Positions 53,571 to 63,379 of a DNA stretch of 64,000 bases are shown piece by piece. Location of the stretch: assembly GCA_026214975.1 (NCBI GenBank), contig JAOBSW010000307.1, forward strand, positions 1 through 64,000, given 5' to 3'. The DNA is from Gentiana macrophylla (Eukaryota; Streptophyta; Magnoliopsida; Gentianales; Gentianaceae). How positions within the stretch are numbered: the first letter of the stretch is position 1; each line of letters starts with the position of its first letter. The position numbers and the translations under genes are program-made. The notes under the pieces are model-generated. The model was not told the origin of the DNA. It was given only the letters and a program-made list of their open reading frames with translations, and did no database searches.

Positions 53571-55148
53571 TGTTAAGGGCTAAATTATAGTGATTTTTAT
53601 AGATATTTTCTATATCAATTTCCCCTACATTCGGATGATTTTCATAGATGTTGAGCTATGTATGTAAATATTGAGTAAATGGTGTTTTTAATGGTTAAAT
53701 ATGAAAACGTAACGATTTATATGCTTTATTTGGTGATTTTATGTTGTTTTGGAATCGTGTTACGTTTTGGTTTGTTTTTCGATGTGTGTAGATACATATC
53801 TTTAACTTGGGAAAGGATTTGGAAGAGTCTAAAGTCGAATTTGAAGTGTTGATGAAGAGATAGAGATGTTACAAGAGGATAAAGATGGAGGAAAGAAAGG
53901 ATAATTATCAAGAAATCCGTTCTGCATCAAGATGGACGAAGCGTTCATCCGAGGCCGGCGATCGTCCGAGAAGCGTTTATATCGAACGGGCGCCTCGATA
54001 AAGCGAACGCGGCGCCCAGGGAGCTAATTCACATCTGAGAGAGTTCAGACGTTGGTGAATCGGGCCCGATATCCGCCCAAGCATTCTAGAGCGGGCGTCA
54101 GTTGGTTAGACGGCGCCCACGCGCTTTTCTTTGAAACCGACTTAGGTTATCAGTAGCGGCCGACTTAGTTTTATTATAAAAGCACAGCAGCCCCAAACCC
54201 TAAATTCATTCGAAATTTCTTCACATCAAAAGAGGCGGCGACCGCATCTTGAGAGTTTGAAGGCGGTCACCCGAGCCTTGTGCTCGGGTGAACCGATGTT
54301 AGATTAGAGTAGATTAGATGTTTGCTTTTCGTTTCCATGGATTAATCCTTGTTCAAAACTATGTGAGTTCTTTTGATTAATTCAATTCCAGTTTTTCTTC
54401 ATGATTGTTGATTTATTTTGTATCTTTCTTTGTGCTTATGAGGCCATGAGAATAGATTGAAAGATTTGTTTTCTATTGATGTTTATAATACGGAAGTTGC
54501 ATAAACCTTAGATCATCATAGAAAGATAGGGTTTTTAGCCGTTGATTATGTGAAAAATTAATTGGTTAGATTCCTAGGTTGTTAGATTCGATTATACGAG
54601 AGTAACTTGAATCTACACCCATCGTTTTGTTTGGTAAATCAGTCTCAACACTCGAAAGATGAGAGATAGATAATTGAATTCGCTACGAAAGTAGGAGTTC
54701 ATAGCTTGAGAAATAAGTTCACTAAGAAATTAGGGATTTGTGTCTCGTGAAAGGGTGAAACCACAAACTGAATTAAAATCATGAGATAACTAGAATTGAG
54801 ATCACTAGGCTTGTTCAACGTTTGACCCCATGTCTTTAGGTTAGATTGTTTGTTTTTGTTTCTTTAGTTTAGATTGTTTTTATGTTTCTTAGGTTAGATT
54901 TATCTTGATTGTTCTTTTATGTTTTTATGTTTTGTTCTTTCGTTTCTTTTGTTTATTCGTTCTTCGAGTAACAATTGGTAGGATTAGTGAAATTAGATTC
55001 AACATCCCAATTCCCTGAGGATCGATACCCGTACTTATCCAACTTTACTAGCAACTACCCGGTATTCGGCCGGTTAGGAGGTAGTTTTGCATGGTAGTAT
55101 AGGTTTATAAATTTTCTTTTGTTTTAATGATGCAAAATCCACCCAACA
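53571..55148 (+). repeat. 5' LTR of the LARD-type element
   Basis: 1578 bp. TATAAAAG at 54175-54182, telo-box AAACCCTAA at 54195-54203, and a GC-rich hairpin at 54264-54295. Upstream of the TATA box it contains repeated GGGCG(T/C)C and GAACG words. Confidence 0.92.
54264..54295 (+). other. GC-rich leader hairpin in the LTR
   Basis: CGGTCACCCGAGC, loop CTTGT, GCTCGGGTGAACCG: a 13-bp stem with one bulged A, about 85-110 bp downstream of the TATA box, so in the transcript leader. It is conserved without change in both LTR-derived copies on the right (58650-58681 and 59342-59373). Confidence 0.8.
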
Positions 55149-55152
55149 AAAG

Positions 55153-55170
55153 TGGCGCCGTTGCCGGGGA
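55153..55170 (+). promoter_or_regulatory. primer-binding site of the LARD-type element
   Basis: TGGCGCCGTTGCCGGGGA four bases after the LTR end, the classic primer site of Athila and related plant gypsy elements. Confidence 0.95.
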
Positions 55171-55439
55171 ATAGGTGTCATGTTGAATCTAGTTAAGTTA
55201 GTTCTCGATTTTGTTACGTTTATTTTTCATTTTAATAAAAGTAGCGTTTACCAAATCGAGAGTTTTTATTTTGCCGTGTTTCGATGACCATAAGGTTAAG
55301 AATGTGCAAAAGTTTTTTACTCGATTTGTTTAAACGTGAAGTATGTATGTGTTTTCTGATCTAACCTCTTTGTGCTTTAATTGAAAGTGGCTGCTGTGAT
55401 CTGTGTTAATATATGTTTTAAGTTTTAGGGTTTGTCTGC

Positions 55440-55740
55440 GTTTTCCTGCTCTCTCTGTGTATTCGTTGTATGGACGAAAGCGTTCAAGTTAGTGAACACC
55501 CGCCCATTCTTTAGCCGCTTGAGTAAACGAAGCGTTTGAAAGTATTGACTTTCGTCCGTTCAAATATTTTCGACTCTGTTCCAGTTTAAAGGACCAAACG
55601 AGCGTCTATGCCTTCTGAACGTCCGTCCGGTTGGTTTTCAAGTCAAACGAGCGTTTGTTTTGCTGAACGCTCGTCCAAAGCTGTATTTTGAGGTGAACGC
55701 CTGTCTGTTGTCTTTGAACGCTTGATTCAGAGTCCAGTTT
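55440..55740 (+). repeat. cluster of GAACG/CGTCC words
   Basis: Short degenerate units GAACG(T/C)(C/T)CGTCC, AAACGAGCGTYT and GAACGCYTG occur about ten times (for example GAACGTCCGTCC near 55618 and GAACGCTCGTCC near 55666). The same words are found in the LTR upstream of the TATA box (GAACGGGCGTC, GGACGGGCGTCC near 59059 and 59161). Confidence 0.6.
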
Positions 55741-55816
55741 TTCTTGATCTCATTCCTAATGCTTTTATTTAGTATGGATTGCTTTCATTCGAGCTTCTGT
55801 GGCTAATTGATGTTTA

Positions 55817-55859
55817 CATAGATGTCCTGAACTTATATGTTTTTACCTTTCCATCTATG
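55817..55859 (+). other. 8-bp stem-loop upstream of the hairpin array
   Basis: CATAGATG (55817-55824) and CATCTATG (55852-55859) pair perfectly around a 27-nt loop. It lacks the TGTYGG core of the following array. Confidence 0.5.
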
Positions 55860-55910
55860 AATCCATGTTAGATAATTGATCAATTCCTTATATATGATTC
55901 ATCTATGTAG

Positions 55911-56472
55911 GTTATAGTAAATGTCGGTTCTCGTGTACTATGGCTGTTCGTATCAATGTTAGTAGCTAATGTCGTTTACGTAGGCTACCACCGCTTTGAT
56001 GAATCTTGTTAGACCTTAAGACTTAGGTGCTTTCCTTTTGTTTTTATAATTCATATGGGTAGCTACTGTCGGTTTTCCGTTGCTACGATGGAAACCTTAT
56101 GAGTTATATCTGTTTAGTATAGCTAACTGTTGGTTTTCCATAATGCTATCACTTTCAACGAGTCTTAAAGCGCGTCTACACCTTTGCATGTAATGAACAA
56201 GATCGCATCGTTTATCGTAACTTTGTCATTATCTGGTGACGTTTATTATATACATGTCATCGCCGCAAATGAGTGGGCTAGTTTTCTTTTTTATTTTCTT
56301 TTATTTTTGCATATCATATAGATGCATATCATTTAGCTGCATATCATCTAGTTGCATTGTTTATCTATTTTCTTTTATTTTTCTTGAGCGTAGTTAACTG
56401 TCGGTTTCCGTAATACTACCTCGTTTTTTTTTTTTCCATGATGGTTCTTGTTGGTTTTTCATATGCCATCAT
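55911..56472 (+). other. array of six covarying stem-loops
   Basis: Six units share a TGT(C/T)GG - T-rich loop - (T)CCG/CCA core inside an outer stem. Outer arms: GTTATAGT/ACTATGGC (55911-55918, 55937-55944), GTAGC/GCTAC (55962-55966, 55984-55988), GTAGC/GCTAC (56059-56063, 56082-56086), ATAGC/GCTAT (56119-56123, 56145-56149), GTAGT/ACTAC (56390-56394, 56415-56419) and ATGATGG/CCATCAT (56438-56444, 56466-56472). The inner stem also covaries: CGG/CCG, TGG/CCA, CG/CG. The consensus is outer stem, (T)AACTGT, inner stem, TTTT loop, inner stem, TAAT, outer stem. Function unknown; on the sense strand of the element, so likely a structured RNA domain. Confidence 0.8.
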
Positions 56473-57383
56473 TATTTTATTATTGCATATCATGTAAATT
56501 TGCATTGTAGTATATTTTCATGTAGTTGCACCTAGCCTACTATTTTGTAATGTTCCATGTATATGTGTCCATCTTTATGTGAGCATAATTTGAATATCTC
56601 TATAAATTCTTTTCCTTATGTGCTTTATTTGTATAAGTCTAATCTTTTCCCGAAGACTCTTTTTGCAATCGATCAAGTCTGCAGGATACTTTCTATAGCT
56701 ATTGTGCACTTTAAAGATGTATTCGGTTGTCTGTGATGCTCCACAGTCATCTTGAGCTATGCAAGCAATCCTGGTTCTTGTTGGTTCCTCCGCACTGCCA
56801 AACATCCAATCGCCTAAGTTCTCTAATTTATTATTTTCGTATAACTTGAGGACAAGTTGCAATCTAAGTGTGGGGAAGGGATAGATGATTTATGTGTCTA
56901 CTTTCGTTTGCTCATATTTTTAGTATTTACGTGAAAAGTGCTTAATTTTCAAATTTTTGTTATATCCCGAGTAGACAAAGGCATATCTTTGCTTGAGTTT
57001 ATATCATTTTGCTATATCTCGTATATTTAGTAATTTTAGTTGTTTCACCCGACACTCTTTTCACATGCCATAGTAAATGATGAGCTAAATGTTGAAAGCC
57101 TACCCCATTTTAGTTGGAGATTTTTATGATTATAGCATGTTTCTTTGCTTATGTACAATTCTTGAAAAGTTTAGTAGTTTGTATTCTAGGATTAAAGTAT
57201 GACATATTGTGAATATCTGTAAGTTTGAATGTGATAAGTGAAACGTGTTTAAGTCTTTGCAATAGTAATAAATTGTTTACTTGAGGTGTTATGCTCGGTG
57301 GTCTGTGCTACTAGAAAATAATCTTTTCCACTCGCCATTGTAAATCTCTAAGTAAACATAATTGTAATTGTGTGTGTCGGAAG

Positions 57384-57533
57384 TTGGTTTATGATTTGGG
57401 TGAGGTAGGTGTACCACGTATGTCCTATTCCACTATGATGACCAAAGCTCACGATAGTCAGGTTTATATTTGCCTTATGATTGGAGTAAGGTAGGGATTA
57501 TCTTGAAATGTTCTATTCTCGCTATGAGGCAAA
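57384..57533 (+). other. pair of longer related stem-loops
   Basis: Two successive units with related loops (TTATGATTxGxGTxAGGTAGG ... CTATGA) are closed by different stems: TTGGTT/GACCAA (57384-57389, 57440-57445) and TTTGCCTTAT/ATGAGGCAAA (57469-57478, 57524-57533, one G-U pair). Confidence 0.55.
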
Positions 57534-57966
57534 AGATTATTCGATGTGTGTTAGAAAAGTGTGAAAAAAGTGAAAATATTGAAATATATTATTATGAATA
57601 AGTAAGGACTTAGTTATCGTTAATCTTATACCCAGTATAAACTGAAGGATATGTTGTAGGGATTATCCTCTGAGTCTGTCAGAAATGTTTTAGATATTCT
57701 CTACTATTTCTTTTTGGGATATGTATATTTTGTAAAGTGCCTGTTATAGTTTTTTGAATATTTCTAACTTAGATGGGAAACCGGGCTAGTTTTGGTTTGA
57801 ATAACTTTCAAATTGTGGAACTTAGTGGAAGTTTAATTTATTATAGCTATGCACACACTACATGGGTGAATTTCTAAGTTATTGAATATACTTCATATTT
57901 GTATGGATGTTTATTTGTCTCGAGCTTGACTTTGTTTTGTTTTGCTCGAGGACGAGCAAAAGTTTA

Positions 57967-57979
57967 AGTGTGGGGGTGT
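57967..57979 (+). promoter_or_regulatory. polypurine tract of the LARD-type element
   Basis: AAGTGTGGGGGTG-type tract directly before the TGTTAAGGGC LTR start. A similar AAGTGTGGGGAAGGG tract lies inside the element at 56866-56880 and may be a second priming site. Confidence 0.8.
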
Positions 57980-60228
57980 TGTTAAGGGCTAAATTATAGT
58001 GATTTTTATAGATATTTTCTATATCAATTTCCCCTACATTCGGATGATTTTCATAGATGTTGAGCTATGTATGTAAATATTGAGTAAATGGTGTTTTTAA
58101 TGGTTAAATATGAAAACGTATCGATTTATATGCTTTATTTGGTGATTTTATGTTGTTTTGGAATCGTGCTGCGTTTTGGTATGTTTTTCGATGTGTGTAG
58201 ATACATATCTTTAACTTGGGAAAGGATTTGGAAGAGTCTAAAGTCGAATTTGAAGTGTTGATGAAGAGATAGAGATGTTACAAGAGGATAAAGATGGAGG
58301 AAAGAAAGGATAATTATCAAGAAATCCGTTCGCATCAAGATGGACGAAGCGTTCATCCGAGGCCGGCAGCGTCCGAGAAGCGTTTATATCGAACGGTGTC
58401 TGACGATAACGAAGCGCCCAGGGAGCTAATTCACATACAGAGAGTTCAGACGTTATTCGAATCAAGCGTCGATATCCGTCAAGCATTCGGACGGGCGCCC
58501 ACCCGCCGTTTTCTTGAAACCGACTTAGGTTATCAGTAGCGACCGACTAAGTTTTATTATAAAAGCACAAAGACCCCAAACCCTAAATTCATTCAGAAAT
58601 TTCTTCACATCAAAAAAGAGAGGCGGCCGCATCTTGAGAGTTTGAAGGCCGGTCACCCGAGCCTTGTGCTCGGGTGAACCGATGTTAGATTAGGAGTAGA
58701 TTAGATGTTTGCTTTTCATAGATGTTGAGCTATGTATGTAAATATTGAGTAAATGGTGTTTTTAATGGTTAAATATGAAAACATATCGATTTATATGCTT
58801 TATTTGGTGATTTTATGTTGTTTTGGAATCGTGTTACGTTTTGGTATGTTTTTCGATGTGTGTAGATACATATCTTTAACTTGGGAAAGGATTTGGAAGA
58901 GTCTAAAGTCGAATTTGAAGTGTTGATGAAGAGATAGAGATGTTATAAGAGGATAAAGATGGAGGAAAGAAAGGATAATTATCAAGAAATCCGTTATGCA
59001 TCAAGATGGACGAGCGCTCATCTGAGGCCGACGAGCGTCCGAGAAGCGTTTATATCGAACGGGCGTCTGATAAAGCGAACGTGCGTCCAGGGAGCTAATT
59101 CACATACAGAGAGTTCAGACGTTGGCTGAACTGGCGTCCAGTATCCGTCCAAGCATTCTGGACGGGCGTCCAGTTGGTTAGACGGGCGTCCACCGCCGTT
59201 TTTGCTGAAACCGACTTAGGTTACTGTAGCAGCCGACTTAGTTTTATTATAAAAGCACAGCAGCCCCAAACCCTAAATTCATTCAGAAATTTCTTCACAT
59301 CAAAAGAGAGGCCAGCAGCCGCATCTTGAGAGTTTGAAGGCCGGTCACCCGAGCCTTGTGCTCGGGTGAACCGATGTTAGATTAGGAGTAGATTAGATGC
59401 TTGCTTTTCGTTTCCATGGATTAATCCTTGTTCAAAACTATGTGAGTTCTTTTTGATTAATTCAATTCCAGTTTTTCTTCATGATTGTTGATTTATTTTG
59501 TATCTTTCTTTGTGCTTATGAGGCCATGAGAATAGATTGAAAGATTTGTTTTCTATTGATGTTTATAATACGGAAGTTGCATAAACCTTAGATCATCATA
59601 GAAAGATAGGGTTTTTAGCCGTTGATTATGTGACAAATTAATTGGTTAGATTCCTAGGTTGTTAGATTCGATTATACGAGAGTAACTTGAATCTACACCC
59701 GTCGTTTTGTTTGGTAAATCAGTCTCAACACTCGAAAGATGAGAGATAGATAATTGAATTCGCTACGAAAGTAGGAGTTCATAGCTTGAGAAATAAGTTC
59801 ACTAAGAAATTAGGGATTTGTGTCTCGTGAAAGGGTGAAACCACAAACTGAATTAAAATCATGAGATAACTAGAATTGAGATCACTAGGCTTGTTCAATG
59901 TTTGACCCCATGTCTTTAGGTTAGATTGTTTGTTTTTGTTTCTTTAGTTTAGATTGTTTTTATGTTTCTTAGGTTAGATTTATCTTGATTGTTCTTTTAT
60001 GTTTTTATGTTTTGTTCTTTCGTTTCTTTTGTTTATTCGTTCTTCGAGTAACAATTGGTAGGATTAGTGAAATTAGATTCAACATCCCAATTCCCCGAGG
60101 ATCGATACCCGTACTTATCCAACTTTACTAGCAACTACCCGGTATTCGGCCGGTTAGGAGGTAGTTTTGCATGGTAGTATAGGTTTATAAATTTTCTTTT
60201 GTTTTAATGATGCAAAATCCACCCAACA
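57980..60228 (+). repeat. 3' LTR of the LARD-type element with an internal tandem duplication
   Basis: 57980-58717 matches the first about 760 bp of the 5' LTR. At GCTTTTC/ATAGATG (58711-58724) it jumps back to LTR position about 72 and then runs to the end (60228). The result is two promoters (TATAAAAG at 58558-58565 and 59248-59255), two telo-boxes and two leader hairpins. The join shares TTTTC with both parents. Confidence 0.9.
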
Positions 60229-60990
60229 ATTGATCAAATGGACATCAGATTCTCAAGCATCATCAGTGAATTGCAACAGCTTGGACACATATATCCCCGT
60301 AAAGAAGTATGCTTGAAGATCTTGAGAGGACTACCCGAAAGATGGAAGATCATAACATCGATGAATCGAGAGGAACAACAAATCTTGCAAGCACCGACAC
60401 TCGTTAACGATGTCCCAATTAAAAGCTCATGAATTCGAATTGAGCGGTGAAGATGGTGCTCTGGCGAGAGACACAAAATCACCGCATTAGTCGCACCAAG
60501 CAAAGTAACTTTGCCGAATGCATCAAAGAAAGAGACACATGAACTAAAAGAACATGTAGCTTTATTATTTAAACGCTTTGTGAGTTTAGCGTAAAGAAGC
60601 CCTTCAAAGGGAATTCATCATCAAACAAGAGGTCAAGCTCAAACAAAGATATGAAGAAGAAAGATGATGAATACAGATGCTTCAACTGCAACAAGAAATG
60701 TCACTTCAAGGTGATTGTCTCAAGAAAATGATAAAGATGATGAAAAGAAGAAATACAAAGCATCGAAAAGAGAAAAAGCATGAAGGCACTCAAGGCGAGA
60801 ATCCAAAGAAAGTGAAAAGAATGAAGAATCATCGATATTGATTCGGATGATAGTGATGAAAGACGACTCGAGAAAATGAAAAAGCATGTCTATGCCTCAT
60901 GACCAAAGAATTGGATGAAGATAAAAGTGATAGCTCGGATAATCGAGGAAACAAGCCTATGTTTAATGACTAAAAGAATCGGATGATGGC
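60229..60990 (+). pseudogene. Sirevirus gag, C-terminal part with zinc knuckle
   Basis: Gag resumes after the ATTGA duplication: MDIRFSSIISELQQLGHIYP and LKILRGLPERWKIITSMNRE, then frame changes near 60415, 60475 and 60585. A CCHC knuckle (YRCFNCNKKCHFK, 60673-60711) loses its last Cys to a 1-bp deletion. Acidic repeats follow (CLCLMTKELDEDKSD-type, near 60885-60985) in broken frames, where TCGAG or TCGG appear at places where TCAGA would restore the expected Ser-Glu/Asp codons. Confidence 0.8.
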
Positions 60991-61092
60991 GAGGTAAAAT
61001 CTAGTTCTGCTCTCATCAAATGCATCCATATCTAACACTCGCACAATCTTCTAGTCTCCCATTAGATACAAAGAGATCTAGTCCAAAATCTC

Positions 61093-61945
61093 ATGACTAA
61101 ATTTGATGAAATTGAAAAGAATCATGAAATTTCGGAAAAGGAATGCAAGGATCTAAGAAAAGAGAATAAGAGATTAAAGAAAGAACTGGATAAAGCAAAA
61201 GCTGAATTAACTAGTAAGGAGACCTACTTAAATGATCAACAAAAAGCAGATGACCATACATCTGTTATTAACAGATCAGTTAAGAAAATCTCCTCACCGA
61301 AGAAAGGTAACATTTGCACCACCACTAAAAGCACACTCGCTTACAAACCCTCAAAAGGTTTGGATCCAGATCTGTCTTGGCTACAATGATCGGGATGAAA
61401 GTAGAAATAATGGTCAACATAATTCTAAATTCAGAACCATTAATGGATCAAAATTTAGAAAGGGAGAGACCATAGTTCCAACAGAACATCATGTTCGGTG
61501 AAGTCAAAACCTAGTGTAGTGAAATGGCAACAGACTAAATCCTCATTCCAATCAATCAAGAACAACGACCATCCGAAAGGTAAAGCGGACTTTACCCATC
61601 GAGAGGATGATTGGAATGTTGCACCTCCAAAATACAAGAGAAACCATTCCATAAAATGCATCATGTGTTTAAGAAAAACCAATGCATTTCTAGACACATG
61701 AAGCAAGAAAGGTTTCCTTGCATATTGGAAAGTGAAGAAGGATGTAAATGCACCAAAAGGTGGAGAAAAGTATCGAGAATACCTTCGGTAAAAATATTAG
61801 AAGCTATTACGCCATGCCTTATACATATGAAGTTGATGACTTCAATTATCCAAAAGAAGACTTTTGGATACACACTTGGTATGGGAGGCATGATTGCTAA
61901 TGTGTATGGACCCAAGCGAGTGTTGGGTACTAAACTTAATTAATC
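61093..61945 (+). pseudogene. Sirevirus gag-pol linker (coiled coil)
   Basis: MTKFDEIEKNHEISEKECKD and KRLKKELDKAKAELTSKETY form a strong coiled coil (61093-61230). Degenerate Sirevirus linker text follows (SKGLDPDLSWL; FHKMHHVFKKNQCISRHM, which may hold the remains of a second CCHC knuckle), ending in NVYGPKRVLGTKLN (61897-61940), the counterpart of GPKKIWVPK in the pol-less element. Confidence 0.65.
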
Positions 61946-61959
61946 TGTTTTGTAGGATG

Positions 61960-62460
61960 TCCGGTACATAGGCAAGTGGATGTTCCGGACACATGACAGA
62001 AACAAAAATGGCTCACTGACTTCAAAGCTTTTGATGGACCCAAAGTCACATTTGGAGGCAAAGAAACCTGGAAAGATTAAGGGGAAGGCATAATACTCAA
62101 GAACAATCTAAAGATTCAAAATGTGGCATATGTCAGTGGACTTAACTTCAATCGATGAGCATCGGTCAATTTCGTGACAAAGGCTACAATGTGCACTTCA
62201 ACAAAGAAGGATGCAAAGTGATTCACAAACCAAACCAACACAGTAGTTCTTGCAGGTAGAAGACAAGACAACTTTGTATATGGTGGTGGAGAACGACCCA
62301 AGCGCGAAACATGTCTACTTGCCAAGAATAAACAATCAACAAAATTTGGATTTGGCATGAATATTAAATAACCTGAATTTCAAGACCATCAACAAACTAT
62401 CAAAGAGCAAGTTAGTTGAAGGCATCGAGAGATCACATTCAAGAAATAAAGTCTATGTGA
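61960..62460 (+). pseudogene. Sirevirus protease and GAG-pre-integrase
   Basis: SGCSGHMT (61975-61998) is the DSGCSxHMT active site, but the Asp codon is not in place. FDGPKVTFGGKET, LKIQNVAYVSGLNF and NTVVLAGRRQDN follow in changing frames. LLAKNKQSTKFGFGMN and FKTINKLSKSKLVEGI (about 62317-62430) are the GAG-pre-integrase region. Confidence 0.75.
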
Positions 62461-63366
62461 TGCATGTCGAAAGGAAAAGCAGATCAAAAGTTCATTCAAG
62501 TCAAAGCCTTATCAATCTACAACAAGAGTTCTACATCATTACACATGGACTTGTTTGGACCACCACACCAAGAAGTGTGAGTGGTAAGAAATATACTCTT
62601 GTAGTGGTGGATGACTTATCAAAGTACACCTGGACCATTTTCTTGAACAAGAAGAAAGAAACACTCAAGAAGCTGTCAGATTTGCTGAGAAGACTACAAA
62701 ATGAGAAAGAGCTAAAGATTATCAAAATCAGATCAGATAGAGGCACTGAATTTCTAAATGAAATTATCAGAACCTATTGTGAAGAAAATGGAGTGTTACA
62801 CAAACTATCTGCAGCAGGAACTCCACAACAAAATGGTGTAGCGAGAAAGAAGAAACAGAACTCTCAAAGAGAAGCATTAGAACAATGATTCTTTGAAGCA
62901 TGCCACCCAAAGAGGTTTTGGGTCAAGCAAACAAACACATGACATGTCATACACAAAGCAGATCAATCATCAACAAATATCATGGAAAGACTCCATATGA
63001 AATATGGAATGGTAGAAAACCCAATATCTCATATTTTCATATGTTTGGATCAAAATGTTTTGTCTTAAACAGGAACCAGCTGCATACCTTTGATGAGAAG
63101 GCAGATGAAGCAATCTTCATGGGATACTCAGACACCAGCAAAGCATTCAGAGTACTCAATAAAAGAACATTGATGATTGAAGAATCAATACATGTGGTGT
63201 TTGATGAACCAAATACAAATGGTGAAGATCTTCAAAACCAAGAAGAGAAAGCAGCACAGAGGGAAATCTATACAAATGCAACCATACCAGCTACTATCCT
63301 GAATCATCATTTTGAAAATCAAGAGGAGCCACATATCAATACAACAGAAGAAGCACCTGAAGTATA
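62461..63366 (+). pseudogene. Sirevirus integrase
   Basis: HMDLFGP (first Asp, about 62541-62560) is followed by a 1-bp loss before TTPRSVSGKKYTLVVVDDLS. IRSDRGTEFLNE carries the second Asp (about 62731-62765). GTPQQNGVARKKKQ (about 62818-62860) should read GVAERKN, with the catalytic Glu; the DNA GTAGCGAGAAAG lacks one base at a CTGAG-type site. The C-terminal domain is HGKTPYEIWNGRKPNISYFH and FDEKADEAIFMGYSDTSKAF (62970-63160), ending in the usual acidic linker. Confidence 0.85.
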
Positions 63367-63379
63367 AGTTCATGCTCAG

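Larger units (their letters stand above)
53571..60228 (+). mobile_element. non-coding LTR element (LARD-type) with structured interior
   Basis: TGTTAAGGGC...CCACCCAACA, target duplication ATTGA at 53566-53570 and 60229-60233. 5' LTR 53571-55148. Primer site TGGCGCCGTTGCCGGGGA, as used by Athila-type and other plant gypsy elements. Interior 55149-57979 has no credible ORF on either strand. Polypurine tract before the 3' LTR, which is enlarged by an internal tandem duplication. It inserted into gag of the Sirevirus and must rely on proteins from a gypsy-type helper. Confidence 0.92.

Noticed and set aside
56575..56862. 95-codon minus-strand frame in the LARD interior
   Set aside because: No recognisable family; the region behaves as non-coding and the opposite strand carries PPT-like and hairpin features.
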